This document shows positions 1 to 7,425 of a DNA stretch of 55,978 bases, in pieces (positions within the stretch are counted from its first letter, which is position 1; each line of letters begins with the position of its first letter). Below the pieces are notes generated by a model, which saw only the letters and a list, made by a program, of their open reading frames with translations, was not told the origin of the DNA and did no database searches. Origin of the DNA: MGNI01 sp964353875 (GTDB taxonomy: Bacteria > Chloroflexota > Anaerolineae > Anaerolineales > E44-bin32); NCBI GenBank assembly GCA_964353875.1, contig CAYGXU010000008.1, forward strand, positions 1-55,978, written 5' to 3'. Both the position numbers and the translations under genes were made by a program.

Positions 1-170
1 GGGATGTAACGGCGGGAATAGAAACCGGTGCCGCGGGTAGGATGTGGTGAAGGACATGGAAATCCACCCCTACGGGATACGGATGGGATGTAACGGCGGG
101 GATAGAAACCGGTTCCATGGATGGGATGCAGCGGCGGGTGAAGAAACCCGCCCCTACAGGTGGGATGTAG
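1..170. repeat. Short tandem repeat array, about 38-bp unit
   Basis: Units beginning GGGATG or AGGATG start near positions 1, 39, 85, 123 and 162, a spacing of 38-39 bp apart from one 46-bp interval that contains an extra GGGATACGGA. Units share a core of the type GGATGTAACGGCGGG followed by AGAAACC. Two units (39 and 123) carry the variant ending in CACCCCTAC or CGCCCCTAC. The array lies directly downstream of the murJ stop on the minus strand and runs off the window start, so its full length is unknown. It has no open reading frame of note. It resembles the GC-rich interspersed repeats common in Chloroflexota genomes (inference). Confidence 0.8.
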
Positions 171-172
171 CT

Positions 173-1738
173 TCATAGCGAAATCAGGGTTTTAAGCTCT
201 GGCCAAATAAAGGGTAGGATGATAATCCCTCCGGCTGATAATGCCAGAAGCCCAGTGAGCATCGGGGATAATGGCAGGATCTGGAGAAGTATGTAGGCGA
301 AAAGACTGCCCAGAAGAGTGCCAAGTGTAATTCGCAGCAAAGGGCGACCATGCCTGAGGATGGTTGGAAAGCGTCGCGCAAGCAGGAGAAGCAGGAAAAG
401 GGCTTCGAGGCTAAAAGCCAGGCTGTTGCTCAAACCGATCCCAGCAGCGCCCAGTGGCTTAAAGAGGAGAATACTGAGGGGGATGAAAGTCCCCGCACTA
501 ATCGCGGTTGCCAGGAGAGGGATGCGCGCATTCTGCCGGGCATAGAAGGCACGCGCAGCGATCTCTAAGAGTGAGTGCCCCACCAGGCCAACAAGATATC
601 CTCGGGTGGCCCAGACTACCAATTCGGTGCCATGCACATCGAAATCGAAGGCAGCTCGGACAAGCGGGCGGATTACGACCATGAGCAAGCCGGCGGCAGG
701 GATTGTAAGGGCGAGCAAAGCCCGGATCGCGTGATGTACACGCGCTTCGAAGGCCTCGTTATCGGCGCGTGCGAATAGCTCTGAAAGCGTAGGTAGAATC
801 GCTATTCCAACTGCTGTTCCAAAGATGGTCTCGGGGACCTGCATGATCAACCATCCGTAGGCCAGGGCGGTGATCGAGCCGATGCCCAGGCGCGAGGCGA
901 GATTATCCTGGACGACAAATATCAATTGAAAAGCGCCGATGGTTAAGATACGGGGTCCCATTAAACGTGCGACCCTCCTGAGCTCCGGGTGGTGTAGACC
1001 TAGCCGACCGGACCAACGGAATTGGTATCGTAAGAGGCCGGGAATTTGTATCCCAAGGTGGAGGGCTGCTCCGAGGATCACACCGTAAACCAGCCCGTGG
1101 ATACCCAATCCAGCGGTTGGGATGTGAAGTCCCATGAGATGATATCCCTCGCTGGGTGCCAGAAAAAGCGCTCCGAATATTTGGCCCAAGTCATAGAGCA
1201 CAGGCGCCAATGCGGGGAGGGTGAAATGTTGATTGGCTTGCAAACCGGCGATGACCAGGCCACTCAGTGAGAAGATCAGGGTGGCGATCAGGTTGTAGCG
1301 CATTAATTCAGCGACCAAAATCTGTAATTCGGGGGTCAAACCCGGTGCGACACCCAGCTTGGCTCGTACGATGGGTTCTGAAAAGCATGCGATCAGTATG
1401 GCGATTGCAGCCGTGATAAGGAAAGCCCAATTCGCCACCCGACTGAAGAGCTCCCAGGCTGCCTTTCGGCCTTTTTCCTCAAGAGTTGCCGAAAGTACAG
1501 GGATGAAGGCGATCGCCAGGGCGCCGCCTGAGATGATGGCGAACAAGAGATCGGGCAAGTTATTGGCAGCGTTGAAAGCATCCAATTCCTTGCTGACCCC
1601 AAATTGACGACCGATGATAACCTGCCGAACCAATCCAAGCAGCTTATCGATGGCGAAGAAAATCGCGATGAGCAGTGAGGATCGGGCTACATGGGAAACT
1701 TTTCGACGGTCGGGAATAATCCTCGTATTCTGAGTCAT
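173..1738 (-). CDS. murJ: Lipid II flippase MurJ (MviN)
   Basis: This is an integral membrane protein of 521 residues, the usual MurJ length, with about 14 hydrophobic segments. MurJ moves lipid-linked peptidoglycan precursor across the cytoplasmic membrane. The first 80 residues carry the family hallmark: a cytoplasmic amphipathic stretch, then DKLLGLVRQ, the GRQFG turn and the NLPDLLF/GGALAIAFIPV pair, all typical of MOP/MATE-like flippases. The ATG follows a clear GGAGG Shine-Dalgarno about 8 nt upstream (CGGAGGTCACTCCC). It lies 36 bp downstream of the C39-peptidase gene on the same strand and is probably the last gene of a purA-C39-murJ transcription unit. A tandem repeat array begins right after its stop. 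The family call is secure; a role in exporting another polyprenyl-linked substrate cannot be excluded from sequence. Confidence 0.95.
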   Translation of the reverse strand: MTQNTRIIPDRRKVSHVARSSLLIAIFFAIDKLLGLVRQVIIGRQFGVSKELDAFNAANNLPDLLFAIISGGALAIAFIPVLSATLEEKGRKAAWELFSRVANWAFLITAAIAILIACFSEPIVRAKLGVAPGLTPELQILVAELMRYNLIATLIFSLSGLVIAGLQANQHFTLPALAPVLYDLGQIFGALFLAPSEGYHLMGLHIPTAGLGIHGLVYGVILGAALHLGIQIPGLLRYQFRWSGRLGLHHPELRRVARLMGPRILTIGAFQLIFVVQDNLASRLGIGSITALAYGWLIMQVPETIFGTAVGIAILPTLSELFARADNEAFEARVHHAIRALLALTIPAAGLLMVVIRPLVRAAFDFDVHGTELVVWATRGYLVGLVGHSLLEIAARAFYARQNARIPLLATAISAGTFIPLSILLFKPLGAAGIGLSNSLAFSLEALFLLLLLARRFPTILRHGRPLLRITLGTLLGSLFAYILLQILPLSPMLTGLLALSAGGIIILPFIWPELKTLISL

Positions 1739-1774
1739 GGGAGTGACCTCCGATTGAGATCGATGCGAATCAGG

Positions 1775-3124
1775 TTAATACGAGGCGCCCAAGCGATCGA
1801 GTTGGAAGATGCTCGGTTCAAAATCGGGATGGTACTTAATGCTTGTACGCAAATCTTCAATCGCACCTGCAACATCGCCTAGAGCCTCCTTCGCCAGGGC
1901 GCGCCAGTAAAAGCTTTCCTCAATCGCCGGTTCACCCGCATTGTCGATCGTTTGTGTGGCTAAGTTGAGCACATCGTAATAGCGACCCGAAAAGTAGTAG
2001 GCGAAATAGGGGCCGGTTTGGTACCAGAAAATGCGCCAGGGACGAGATGCGGACTCGAGCGAGGCGTAGAGTTTGAAAGCCTCATCATAAGCAATGGCAG
2101 ATCCACCATAATCGGTCAGGAGCATCAGGCTAGTGCCACGGTTATACCAGGAAAAGAATTGATCGCGTCCCGTAAGACGTAAGATATCCAGCGATGCTTT
2201 CTCGGCTGCATGGAGCAGGTTGAAATTTTCATCTTGATGCGGACCGAGAATGGCGAACACCTCCGTTTGACGATCTGGAGGATAGATAACAATATAGATA
2301 TAGTTGAAATGGCGCCAATAGCTTTCAATCTCTTCGTATGGCTCCGGCAGGGTTTGGCCATTGCTAAAATCGCCCTCATAGGAATCGTAGGCAAAGAACT
2401 TTTCTTTCTCCTCGTCGTAACCGGCAAGCACTTGATAGTGCCCGATCCAACCGCTCTTCTTAGAATCCAACCCCTTCTCGATGATCACCGGGAAACCGGC
2501 TGCAATGAATTCTCTAAGAAGCTCGAGGTCTCCTCCATAGCGCACAATGGCACTCAAAGGGGTTTCCTCACTGACGTAATTGGCCAACTCATATGACATC
2601 ACGTTCTTATCACGTGGGTTCGGTTTAAGATAAGCCGCGGTATCGCGTTGATCCCCCTCCCATCCCCAATACGATAAAGCCATCGCCAGATTGGTGGGAC
2701 CGCAGTTATTCCACCCTTGATACTCGTGACGAATACCATCAAGCAAGATGCGGTCTGGGATGGGTGTCGCCGTGGGGGTGGGTGTGGCCGTCAGGATAGG
2801 TGTGGCCGATGGGATGGGTGTCATTGTAGCTGTTACAGCGATATTGGGCGTGGAGGTGAGGGCGCTGAACGTGCTTTCCACCATCGCGGCCAGCGTTGGA
2901 TTGGGTGCGAAGACCGCTTCCTCAGGCGGGGAGAGTGCATGACGGATTCTCGACTGCAACTCTGCCAGGCGCCACTCCAGTCGTTCATGAATGGGTGGGA
3001 TCCGGTAGACAAGAAACGCGAGGGCAGCACAGAGGAGAAGCCCTGCAACCAGGCGAAAGATTGGTTTCAGCCATGAGCGTTTTCTACGATAGGGACGAAG
3101 ACGAACCAGACTATGACGTTTCAT
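1775..3124 (-). CDS. Membrane-anchored C39-family cysteine peptidase with C-terminal TPR region
   Basis: This protein has 449 residues. Residues 1-20 are strongly basic and are followed by one hydrophobic segment (about 22-41), so the bulk is predicted outside the membrane. Residues 92-123 form a Thr/Pro-rich linker. A papain-like C39 domain follows. Cys141 sits in NNCGPTNLAMALSYWG, His229 in GHYQVLAGYD and Asp247 in FFAYDSYEG, forming a complete catalytic triad in the expected order. From about residue 290 the chain is helical and TPR-like (for example SFYWRALAKEALGDVAGAIEDL). C39 domains without an ABC transporter usually act as stand-alone peptidases or lasso/peptide-processing modules; the substrate here is unknown. 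It lies between purA and murJ, all on the minus strand. The start has only a weak ribosome-binding site. Confidence 0.8.
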   Translation of the reverse strand: MKRHSLVRLRPYRRKRSWLKPIFRLVAGLLLCAALAFLVYRIPPIHERLEWRLAELQSRIRHALSPPEEAVFAPNPTLAAMVESTFSALTSTPNIAVTATMTPIPSATPILTATPTPTATPIPDRILLDGIRHEYQGWNNCGPTNLAMALSYWGWEGDQRDTAAYLKPNPRDKNVMSYELANYVSEETPLSAIVRYGGDLELLREFIAAGFPVIIEKGLDSKKSGWIGHYQVLAGYDEEKEKFFAYDSYEGDFSNGQTLPEPYEEIESYWRHFNYIYIVIYPPDRQTEVFAILGPHQDENFNLLHAAEKASLDILRLTGRDQFFSWYNRGTSLMLLTDYGGSAIAYDEAFKLYASLESASRPWRIFWYQTGPYFAYYFSGRYYDVLNLATQTIDNAGEPAIEESFYWRALAKEALGDVAGAIEDLRTSIKYHPDFEPSIFQLDRLGASY

Positions 3125-3481
3125 ACGGTCTATGGGTTTAAGTTTTTAAGAAGATTTGTTGTGGATAAGGATAGGCAGGACTGTGATTTTTGCCAATGGG
3201 TTGACCGCGGCAGGGGAGGGATGGACTGTGCTCGAGGTATCCTCTCCACTGCCATTCAAACGATGAGGGGAAAATGCTTTCACTGCTGAGCTCCTCATTG
3301 GGGTGGAGACGCATGCTGCAAGGACTCCTTTCAACTTTATCACGAAGAAGTCACCCTTGAGAAGATCCGATAAGGTTAGGGTCATCATAGAAAGGTGTTG
3401 TAACCGGAACTCAAACAAGGATTTGGGCCAGCGTCCGAATCCTTCTGGATTTCCTCGGCAAAGGCGGAAAGCGCTCATCAT
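3125..3481. other. Intergenic stretch between purA and the C39 gene, doubtful ORF only
   Basis: This 357-bp gap follows purA on the minus strand. It is open for 111 codons on the minus strand (3146-3481). The putative ATG-ATG directly follows the purA TGA with no separate ribosome-binding site, and the product (Ser/Pro-rich, no motif) resembles nothing I know. I treat it as non-coding or read-through sequence. No convincing terminator or promoter is visible, so the C39 gene may be transcribed from purA or from an unrecognised promoter here. Confidence 0.4.
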
Positions 3482-4780
3482 TCACATCCCTCTTCGCCGG
3501 ATAACCTGCTCGCGCTCGGGTCCCACCGAGATGATCTGGACGGGCAAGGATACCAACTCTTCTATTTGGAGGACATAATCCTGGGCTTCTCTGGGGAGCT
3601 GATCCCAAGCTTTTACTGCCCACAGATCCGATTCCCACCCTCGAAGTTTCTTGTATATCGGTGTGAAGCCCGAGAGGTCAGATGGACCATGGGGCAGGTC
3701 TTGATATTCCTGCCCATCGCGCAGATAAGCAACGGCGATATGGGGGAAGTTTAAGCCGGAGAGAATGTCTAATTTGGTGATGGCCAGTTCGGTCAAACCA
3801 TTCACCCGGACCGCATAGCGCAGAAGCACGCTGTCTAACCAGCCACAACGCCGAGGTCGACCGGTCGTCGTTCCAAACTCATCCCAGGGTTTCTGTCCGG
3901 TGCCACGCAAGTGCTCGGAGATGGTATCGTGTAATTCAGTGGGAAAAGGACCTTCTCCAACCCGAGTTTGGAAGGCTTTTGCAACTCCGATGACCCTCCG
4001 AAGGTGCTTGGCTCCGATACCGAGGCCGAGCAACGCCCCTGGCGCGACTGGGTGTGAACTAGTGACGAATGGATAGGTGCCATGATCAAGGTCGAGCAAG
4101 GTGCCTTGAGCGCCCTCGGCCAGGATAACTTGCCCTTGCTCCAGCTTTTGTGAAATGAAGGCGCTGGTCTCGGCGACATATGGACGCAATCGCTCGGCAT
4201 AAGTCTGATAAGCTTGTGCTGCTTTTTTTGGATCAGGGGGATCGATGTGGTAAATTTTGGTCAGAAGCTCGCCAACGCGAGCGACTTGATCTTCGACTTG
4301 CTCGCCAAATTGCTCAAGGGAGAGCATATCGAAGGCTCGGATCCCACGCCGAGCAGCTTTATCGGCATAGGCGGGGCCGATCCCCCGTCGTGTCGTGCCA
4401 ATTTTGTCGCCGCCGCGGGCAGCTTCCTCCGCTCCATCCAAAGCCAGATGAGCCGGGGTGATCAAATGAGTTGATCCTGAAAGTAGCAACCGTTGTGGTG
4501 AGACATCCACGCCCAGGGAAGCCAAATGGTCAATCTCTTCAACTAACAGAGCGGGATTGACGACCATCCCATTGCCGAGGATACACAGCGTGTGGGGGTG
4601 GAGAATCCCGGAGGGGATCAAGTGTAGCTTGAAGATTTGATCGCCAACGGTAACAGTATGGCCGGCATTGTCTCCGCCACCATAGCGTGCGACGATATCC
4701 GACTGTGCTGCAAGCAGATCGGTAATACGACCCTTTCCCTCGTCACCCCATTGTGTCCCAACAAGTATATCGAGTGGCAT
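3482..4780 (-). CDS. purA: Adenylosuccinate synthetase
   Basis: The enzyme joins IMP and aspartate using GTP to give adenylosuccinate, the first committed step of AMP synthesis in the cytoplasm. The length is 432 residues, as usual. Visible signatures are the N-terminal P-loop-like GTQWGDEGKGR (residues 8-18, containing the catalytic Asp and active-site Lys), DNAGHTV with the catalytic His (about 37-43), the IMP loop GTTRRGIGPAYADK (about 129-142), AEGAQGTLLDLDHGTYPFVT, TTTGRPRRCGW and the C-terminal SVGPER guanine-binding loop. A strong GGAGGGG Shine-Dalgarno sits just upstream of the ATG. A TATACT -10-like box lies on the minus strand at 4797-4802, which would give a very short leader. It is transcribed divergently from the LysM gene. 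Confidence 0.97.
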   Translation of the reverse strand: MPLDILVGTQWGDEGKGRITDLLAAQSDIVARYGGGDNAGHTVTVGDQIFKLHLIPSGILHPHTLCILGNGMVVNPALLVEEIDHLASLGVDVSPQRLLLSGSTHLITPAHLALDGAEEAARGGDKIGTTRRGIGPAYADKAARRGIRAFDMLSLEQFGEQVEDQVARVGELLTKIYHIDPPDPKKAAQAYQTYAERLRPYVAETSAFISQKLEQGQVILAEGAQGTLLDLDHGTYPFVTSSHPVAPGALLGLGIGAKHLRRVIGVAKAFQTRVGEGPFPTELHDTISEHLRGTGQKPWDEFGTTTGRPRRCGWLDSVLLRYAVRVNGLTELAITKLDILSGLNFPHIAVAYLRDGQEYQDLPHGPSDLSGFTPIYKKLRGWESDLWAVKAWDQLPREAQDYVLQIEELVSLPVQIISVGPEREQVIRRRGM

Positions 4781-5127
4781 ACTCCCCTCCAGGCGCAGTA
4801 TATCATGAAGGCGGAGACTCGTGCATGCGGCGGATTTTTACGAAAGGCTGAGGGAGGTGGGAAATTGCCCATGGGAGATTTATTTTGAGAACAGTGATTT
4901 TGAAAACTATGATGAGCTGACTGAGCAGCGTTTAGAAGGGCTATAGAAAAACCTGGTGGCAATCGACAATACCCTTCTGTGATTTGGATGGCTTTAAGGT
5001 TTCATGCGCGTGATTTTTTCCGAGGAGGGGTAGCACATATTTGTAGTAAGAGGGAGTCGGTGGTTGGAAATTTCACTCTACTCGCCCTCCCTTATTCAGG
5101 CTATAATCGCACTGGAAGGATACTGGA
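4781..5127. promoter_or_regulatory. Divergent intergenic region purA / LysM protein
   Basis: This 347-bp spacer lies between divergently transcribed genes and must hold both promoters. On the plus strand a perfect TATAAT lies at 5102-5107, followed by GGAAGGA (5114-5120) and the LysM ATG at 5128. No good -35 is visible at 16-18 bp, and the leader would be very short. On the minus strand a TATACT lies at 4797-4802 ahead of purA, also without a recognisable -35. The rest of the spacer shows no gene or repeat. Confidence 0.4.
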
Positions 5128-5946
5128 ATGCGACGTTGGCGATGGAATGAACTGTTATTAACTTTCTTCCTGCTATTGGCGATGATTTCCATCGCTGAAA
5201 CTGGCCTGGTTGCTCGCGCGGCTGAGGCGCCTCAACCTCAACCTACGCCTTTCCTAACCCCCACAGCAGGTCAGGATGGAAAAATTATCTACATCATCCA
5301 ACCGTTAGATACATTTTATGATATTGCAGCTATTGCAGGGATTACATTGGAGGAATTGTATGCCCTGAATGGTATCCAGGATACCGATTTTGCGATTCCA
5401 GGGACGGAACTCCTGCTCGGGTATTCAGGTCCGGCTGAGCCAACAGTGGATCAAAATACGTTTGCCACACAAACAGCCGTCATCCCAACATCGACTCCGT
5501 TGTTCAGCACGGGTGAAATCTGTGTATTGCTTTTCCTGGACATCAATGGGAATGCGCAGGTAGAAGATGGCGAAGAATCTCTTGCAGAGGGTCAGGTTAG
5601 CATTGTGGATACAGCGGGTACTGTCGCTGTGGAAGCCACCACTAGCAATGAACCTGGATTTCAATGTTTTAAGGATATTGAGGCGGGAGATTATAACGTG
5701 AGCGCAGCAGTTCCAGCGGAGTATAACCCAACTACCTCGATGAACTTACCTTTGCGTCTTCTACCTGGAGACATTAAATATGTGCAGTTCGGCGCACAGG
5801 CCAGCGCGGCTCTCGGGAACAACCAACAGGATCTAGGCCGGGGGCAATCGCTCTTATTTGGGATATTCGGCATGATCTTGCTTATTGTCGCGGGTGTGTT
5901 GGGTTATTATGCCTCCAGATATCAACGTCGAAATCCTTTACGTTGA
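5128..5946 (+). CDS. Secreted LysM-domain protein with B-repeat-like domain and C-terminal membrane anchor
   Basis: This protein has 272 residues. A signal peptide (basic start, hydrophobic core about 9-20, likely cut after ARA near residue 31) is followed by a Pro-rich spacer. A LysM domain spans about 53-98 (IIYIIQPLDTFYDIAAIAGITLEELYALNG), the fold that binds glycan chains such as peptidoglycan. Residues about 130-225 form an Ig-like/SdrD B-repeat-like domain containing DINGNAQVEDGEE, a calcium-loop-like sequence, and the paired F/C-x-D-I-x-x-G-x-Y signature. A single hydrophobic helix (about 243-263) with a basic tail anchors it. It is likely a cell-surface structural or adhesion protein. 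The ATG is chosen because GGAAGGA lies 7 nt upstream. The structured RNA locus starts just after the stop. Confidence 0.75.
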   Translation: MRRWRWNELLLTFFLLLAMISIAETGLVARAAEAPQPQPTPFLTPTAGQDGKIIYIIQPLDTFYDIAAIAGITLEELYALNGIQDTDFAIPGTELLLGYSGPAEPTVDQNTFATQTAVIPTSTPLFSTGEICVLLFLDINGNAQVEDGEESLAEGQVSIVDTAGTVAVEATTSNEPGFQCFKDIEAGDYNVSAAVPAEYNPTTSMNLPLRLLPGDIKYVQFGAQASAALGNNQQDLGRGQSLLFGIFGMILLIVAGVLGYYASRYQRRNPLR

Positions 5947-5962
5947 GGGACCTTCGCCGCCT

Positions 5963-6002
5963 CCTTACACCCACCTTACAATTGCCTTACAAATCCCCCA
6001 CA
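5963..6002 (+). promoter_or_regulatory. Four direct repeats at 11-bp period (Pho-box-like operator)
   Basis: CCTTACA occurs at 5963-5969, 5974-5980 and 5985-5991, and a relaxed copy CCCCACA follows at 5996-6002. The repeat starts are exactly 11 bp apart. Seven-base direct repeats with 4-bp spacers on one helix face are the binding pattern of OmpR/PhoB-family response regulators (established for E. coli PhoB, Bacillus PhoP and cyanobacterial SphR). The array ends 16 bp before a TATAAT (6019-6024) that lacks a recognisable -35, as expected for an activator-dependent promoter. That the regulator is PhoB-like, rather than another OmpR-family protein, is inference. Confidence 0.6.
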
Positions 6003-6018
6003 TGTTTTTTAAGACCTA

Positions 6019-6024
6019 TATAAT
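6019..6024 (+). promoter_or_regulatory. -10 box of the structured RNA locus
   Basis: A perfect TATAAT is followed 7 nt later by G6031, the likely transcription start. No TTGACA-like hexamer is present at 16-18 bp upstream (5995-6002 reads C-rich). The four phased repeats upstream occupy that place, which suggests activation by a bound regulator. Confidence 0.55.
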
Positions 6025-6030
6025 GAAAAT

Positions 6031-6200
6031 GGTAAAGCACGTGGGATGTGGCCACGTGCAGGAGACGGTAACTTCCACAGAAGTTGTGGAAGCATAGAGC
6101 ACCAGGAGGTGGGTATCGCGGAGCTCTAAGGAGTTGGGTTCCAACCCGTAAATGAAAAGCGAGGCCTCCTGCCGCTGCCTCGCTTTTCATTTTAAATTAA
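6031..6200 (+). ncRNA. Candidate structured small RNA, unknown class
   Basis: A run of consecutive hairpins lies between a -10 box and a terminator. Stem 1: GCACGTGG 6037-6044 with CCACGTGC 6052-6059. Stem 2: CTTCCACA 6072-6079 with TGTGGAAG 6085-6092. Stem 3: AGAGC 6096-6100 with GCTCT 6123-6127, or internally CACC 6100-6103 with GGTG 6108-6111. Stem 4 is near GGGTTCCAACCC, 6136-6147. Stem 5 is the terminator, 6151-6191. CAGGAGG (6103-6109) is complementary to CCTCCTG (6165-6171) in the terminator loop, a possible kissing interaction. I recognise no known riboswitch, 6S, tmRNA, SRP or RNase P signature. A 23-codon frame starting at ATG 6029 crosses stems 1-2 but has no ribosome-binding site, so a leader peptide is an alternative. 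Two terminators separate it from the next gene. Confidence 0.55.
6151..6200 (+). terminator. Intrinsic terminator of the structured RNA
   Basis: A perfect 15-bp stem (6151-6165 with 6177-6191) holds the 11-nt loop CTCCTGCCGCT. The right arm ends in TTTTCATTTT. It could also stop minus-strand transcripts because the left arm gives the mirror T tract. Confidence 0.8.
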
Positions 6201-6227
6201 GCTTGTTTTTACACCTCAGAAAGATTT

Positions 6228-6256
6228 CCCCTCGATGCGCCGAGGGGAGTTTTGTT
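6228..6256 (+). terminator. Second intrinsic terminator
   Basis: CCCCTCG (6228-6234) pairs with CGAGGGG (6241-6247) around the loop ATGCGC, followed by AGTTTTGTTT. It lies about 37 bp downstream of the first terminator. Together they isolate the RNA locus from the HTH gene. Confidence 0.75.
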
Positions 6257-6510
6257 TAAAAGAGTAATCCTTCCTTGTTTGTTGAACCATGCTCACGGAT
6301 TATGTTAGTTGGCCATATGGGCAGAGCGATTTTTCCGCGAGGATAGACATTCCAATTGGCTATACCGGTATAATGGATGGGTGGAGGGTGAAACTCGACT
6401 TCCACATCTGCAGCATAAAGCAAGTGGAAGGAGGGTGTGACTAGGGGGAGGATGCTCCGGGGAAAGACTTTTTCCAGGAACAGTGGATAAGGGGCATCTG
6501 CAGGGGAATT

Positions 6511-7038
6511 ATGGTAAAGATAAAATCAGGATCGAAATATTTTCCGCTTTATCAATTTTTGGTCGATCACCCGCAAGATATGGTCCGCCTCACATTTCTT
6601 CGGATAGAAACAATACTTGGGAGCGAGCTTCCATCGTCTGCAACGAAATCAAAGGCTTTCTGGAGTAATCGTATCCAAGGCGGTTTGCAGGCCAGCGCTT
6701 GGTTGAACGCCGGTTATCATGTGGTGGAGGTTAATTTTCCATGCGGTGAGGTCGCCTTTCAAAAACCCATTCACCGGTACACGGTGCGTAAGGAAGGGGA
6801 CACGATCCTGTGGCAGGGTGGGACGGTGCGAGCTTTGAGAGACTATCTCGGCATGAGTCAGGCGGAGATGGCGGAACTGCTCGGCGTTCGTCAGCAGACA
6901 GTCAGTGAATGGGAAAACGAGGTCTATTTACCCACACGGGGTCGTTCCAACCACCTCAGTATGGTGGCAGAGAAAGTTGGATTTTACATTGTAGACCAAT
7001 CTGAGGAGGATTCAAATTCAGAGAAGAAAGAAACTTAG
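6511..7038 (+). CDS. DUF7662-like domain fused to XRE-family helix-turn-helix
   Basis: This protein has 175 residues. Residues about 8-85 match the pattern I know as DUF7662: KYFPLYQFL, LTFLRIETILG, LPSSA, FWSN, ASAWLNAGYHV and a final hydrophobic strand VAFQK. The function of that domain is unknown. Residues about 105-155 form a canonical XRE/Cro HTH (VRALRDYLGMSQAEMAELLGV followed by RQQTVSEWENE). The fusion suggests a DNA-binding regulator whose N-terminal part senses or binds something. AGGGGAATT precedes the ATG, giving a usable Shine-Dalgarno. It is monocistronic, with terminators upstream and a separate promoter downstream. The target is unknown; the nearby promoter at 7298 with a palindrome is one candidate (inference). 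Confidence 0.7.
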   Translation: MVKIKSGSKYFPLYQFLVDHPQDMVRLTFLRIETILGSELPSSATKSKAFWSNRIQGGLQASAWLNAGYHVVEVNFPCGEVAFQKPIHRYTVRKEGDTILWQGGTVRALRDYLGMSQAEMAELLGVRQQTVSEWENEVYLPTRGRSNHLSMVAEKVGFYIVDQSEEDSNSEKKET

Positions 7039-7297
7039 GATGAACCTGCTGGAGATTTCTGGAGGAGATCGGCGAGTGAATAGTTTCGATCGTCTAAGCG
7101 GAGTTGGGGGTTGTTTGAGTTTTTTGTCTTGGAATTTAGCCTTTGTGAGAGTCATGATTTCGTATGTGAGGCGAAAGGAACACATCGATGTTTGAGGTCG
7201 ACGGTCTTCCCTTGGAGGAATAGGGAGCCCGCCACGCGATGGGCGCTTTGCCCCGACTGAGGGGTTGTTCTTCGTGGAAAATGTTCCAAAGAGGGGC

Positions 7298-7326
7298 TTG
7301 ACATATCTATCGATACCGTGTATAAT
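7298..7326 (+). promoter_or_regulatory. Perfect consensus housekeeping promoter
   Basis: TTGACA at 7298-7303 and TATAAT at 7321-7326 are separated by exactly 17 bp, a full match to the primary sigma-factor consensus. The predicted start is near 7333. Such a strong promoter usually needs repression; the palindrome at 7336-7349 overlaps the initial transcribed region. The first coding candidate downstream is at 7426. Confidence 0.85.
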
Positions 7327-7335
7327 GTCATTGTA

Positions 7336-7349
7336 AGAACACATGTTCT
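7336..7349 (+). promoter_or_regulatory. GAAC-N4-GTTC palindrome, SOS-box-like operator
   Basis: AGAACACATGTTCT is an inverted repeat containing GAAC-ACAT-GTTC. This equals the core of the LexA/DinR box of Gram-positive bacteria (CGAACRNRYGTTYG; outer bases differ). Its position at about +4 to +17 of a consensus promoter suits a repressor site. Whether this organism's LexA uses that motif is not shown in the window, and another dimeric repressor, for example the XRE protein at 6511, could bind here. Confidence 0.5.
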
Positions 7350-7390
7350 GCTTATTCATTGAGGATAAGTTGACATCTCGGGGGGAGTGC

Positions 7391-7408
7391 AACCAACGGG
7401 TACGTTGG
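7391..7408 (+). other. Leader hairpin before the small ORF
   Basis: ACCAACG and CGTTGGT pair around the tetraloop GGTA, a perfect 7-bp stem in the 5' leader. It starts 5 bp after a GGGGGGAG run and ends 4 nt before the GGAAGAGG Shine-Dalgarno of the ORF at 7426. It could modulate initiation or mRNA stability (inference). Confidence 0.5.
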
Positions 7409-7425
7409 TATGGAAGAGGCGCCTG

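Noticed and set aside
1..170. CRISPR array
   Set aside because: Units are contiguous variants without unique spacers of constant length, and no cas gene is present.
3146..3481. 111-codon minus-strand ORF directly after purA
   Set aside because: It has no ribosome-binding site of its own, no recognisable motif, Ser/Pro-rich composition, and a start fused to the purA stop. More likely chance than coding.
6029..6097. 23-codon ORF (leader peptide?) in the structured RNA
   Set aside because: Its codons coincide with two perfect stems, no Shine-Dalgarno precedes it and the start lies at or before the predicted transcript start. Kept only as an alternative.
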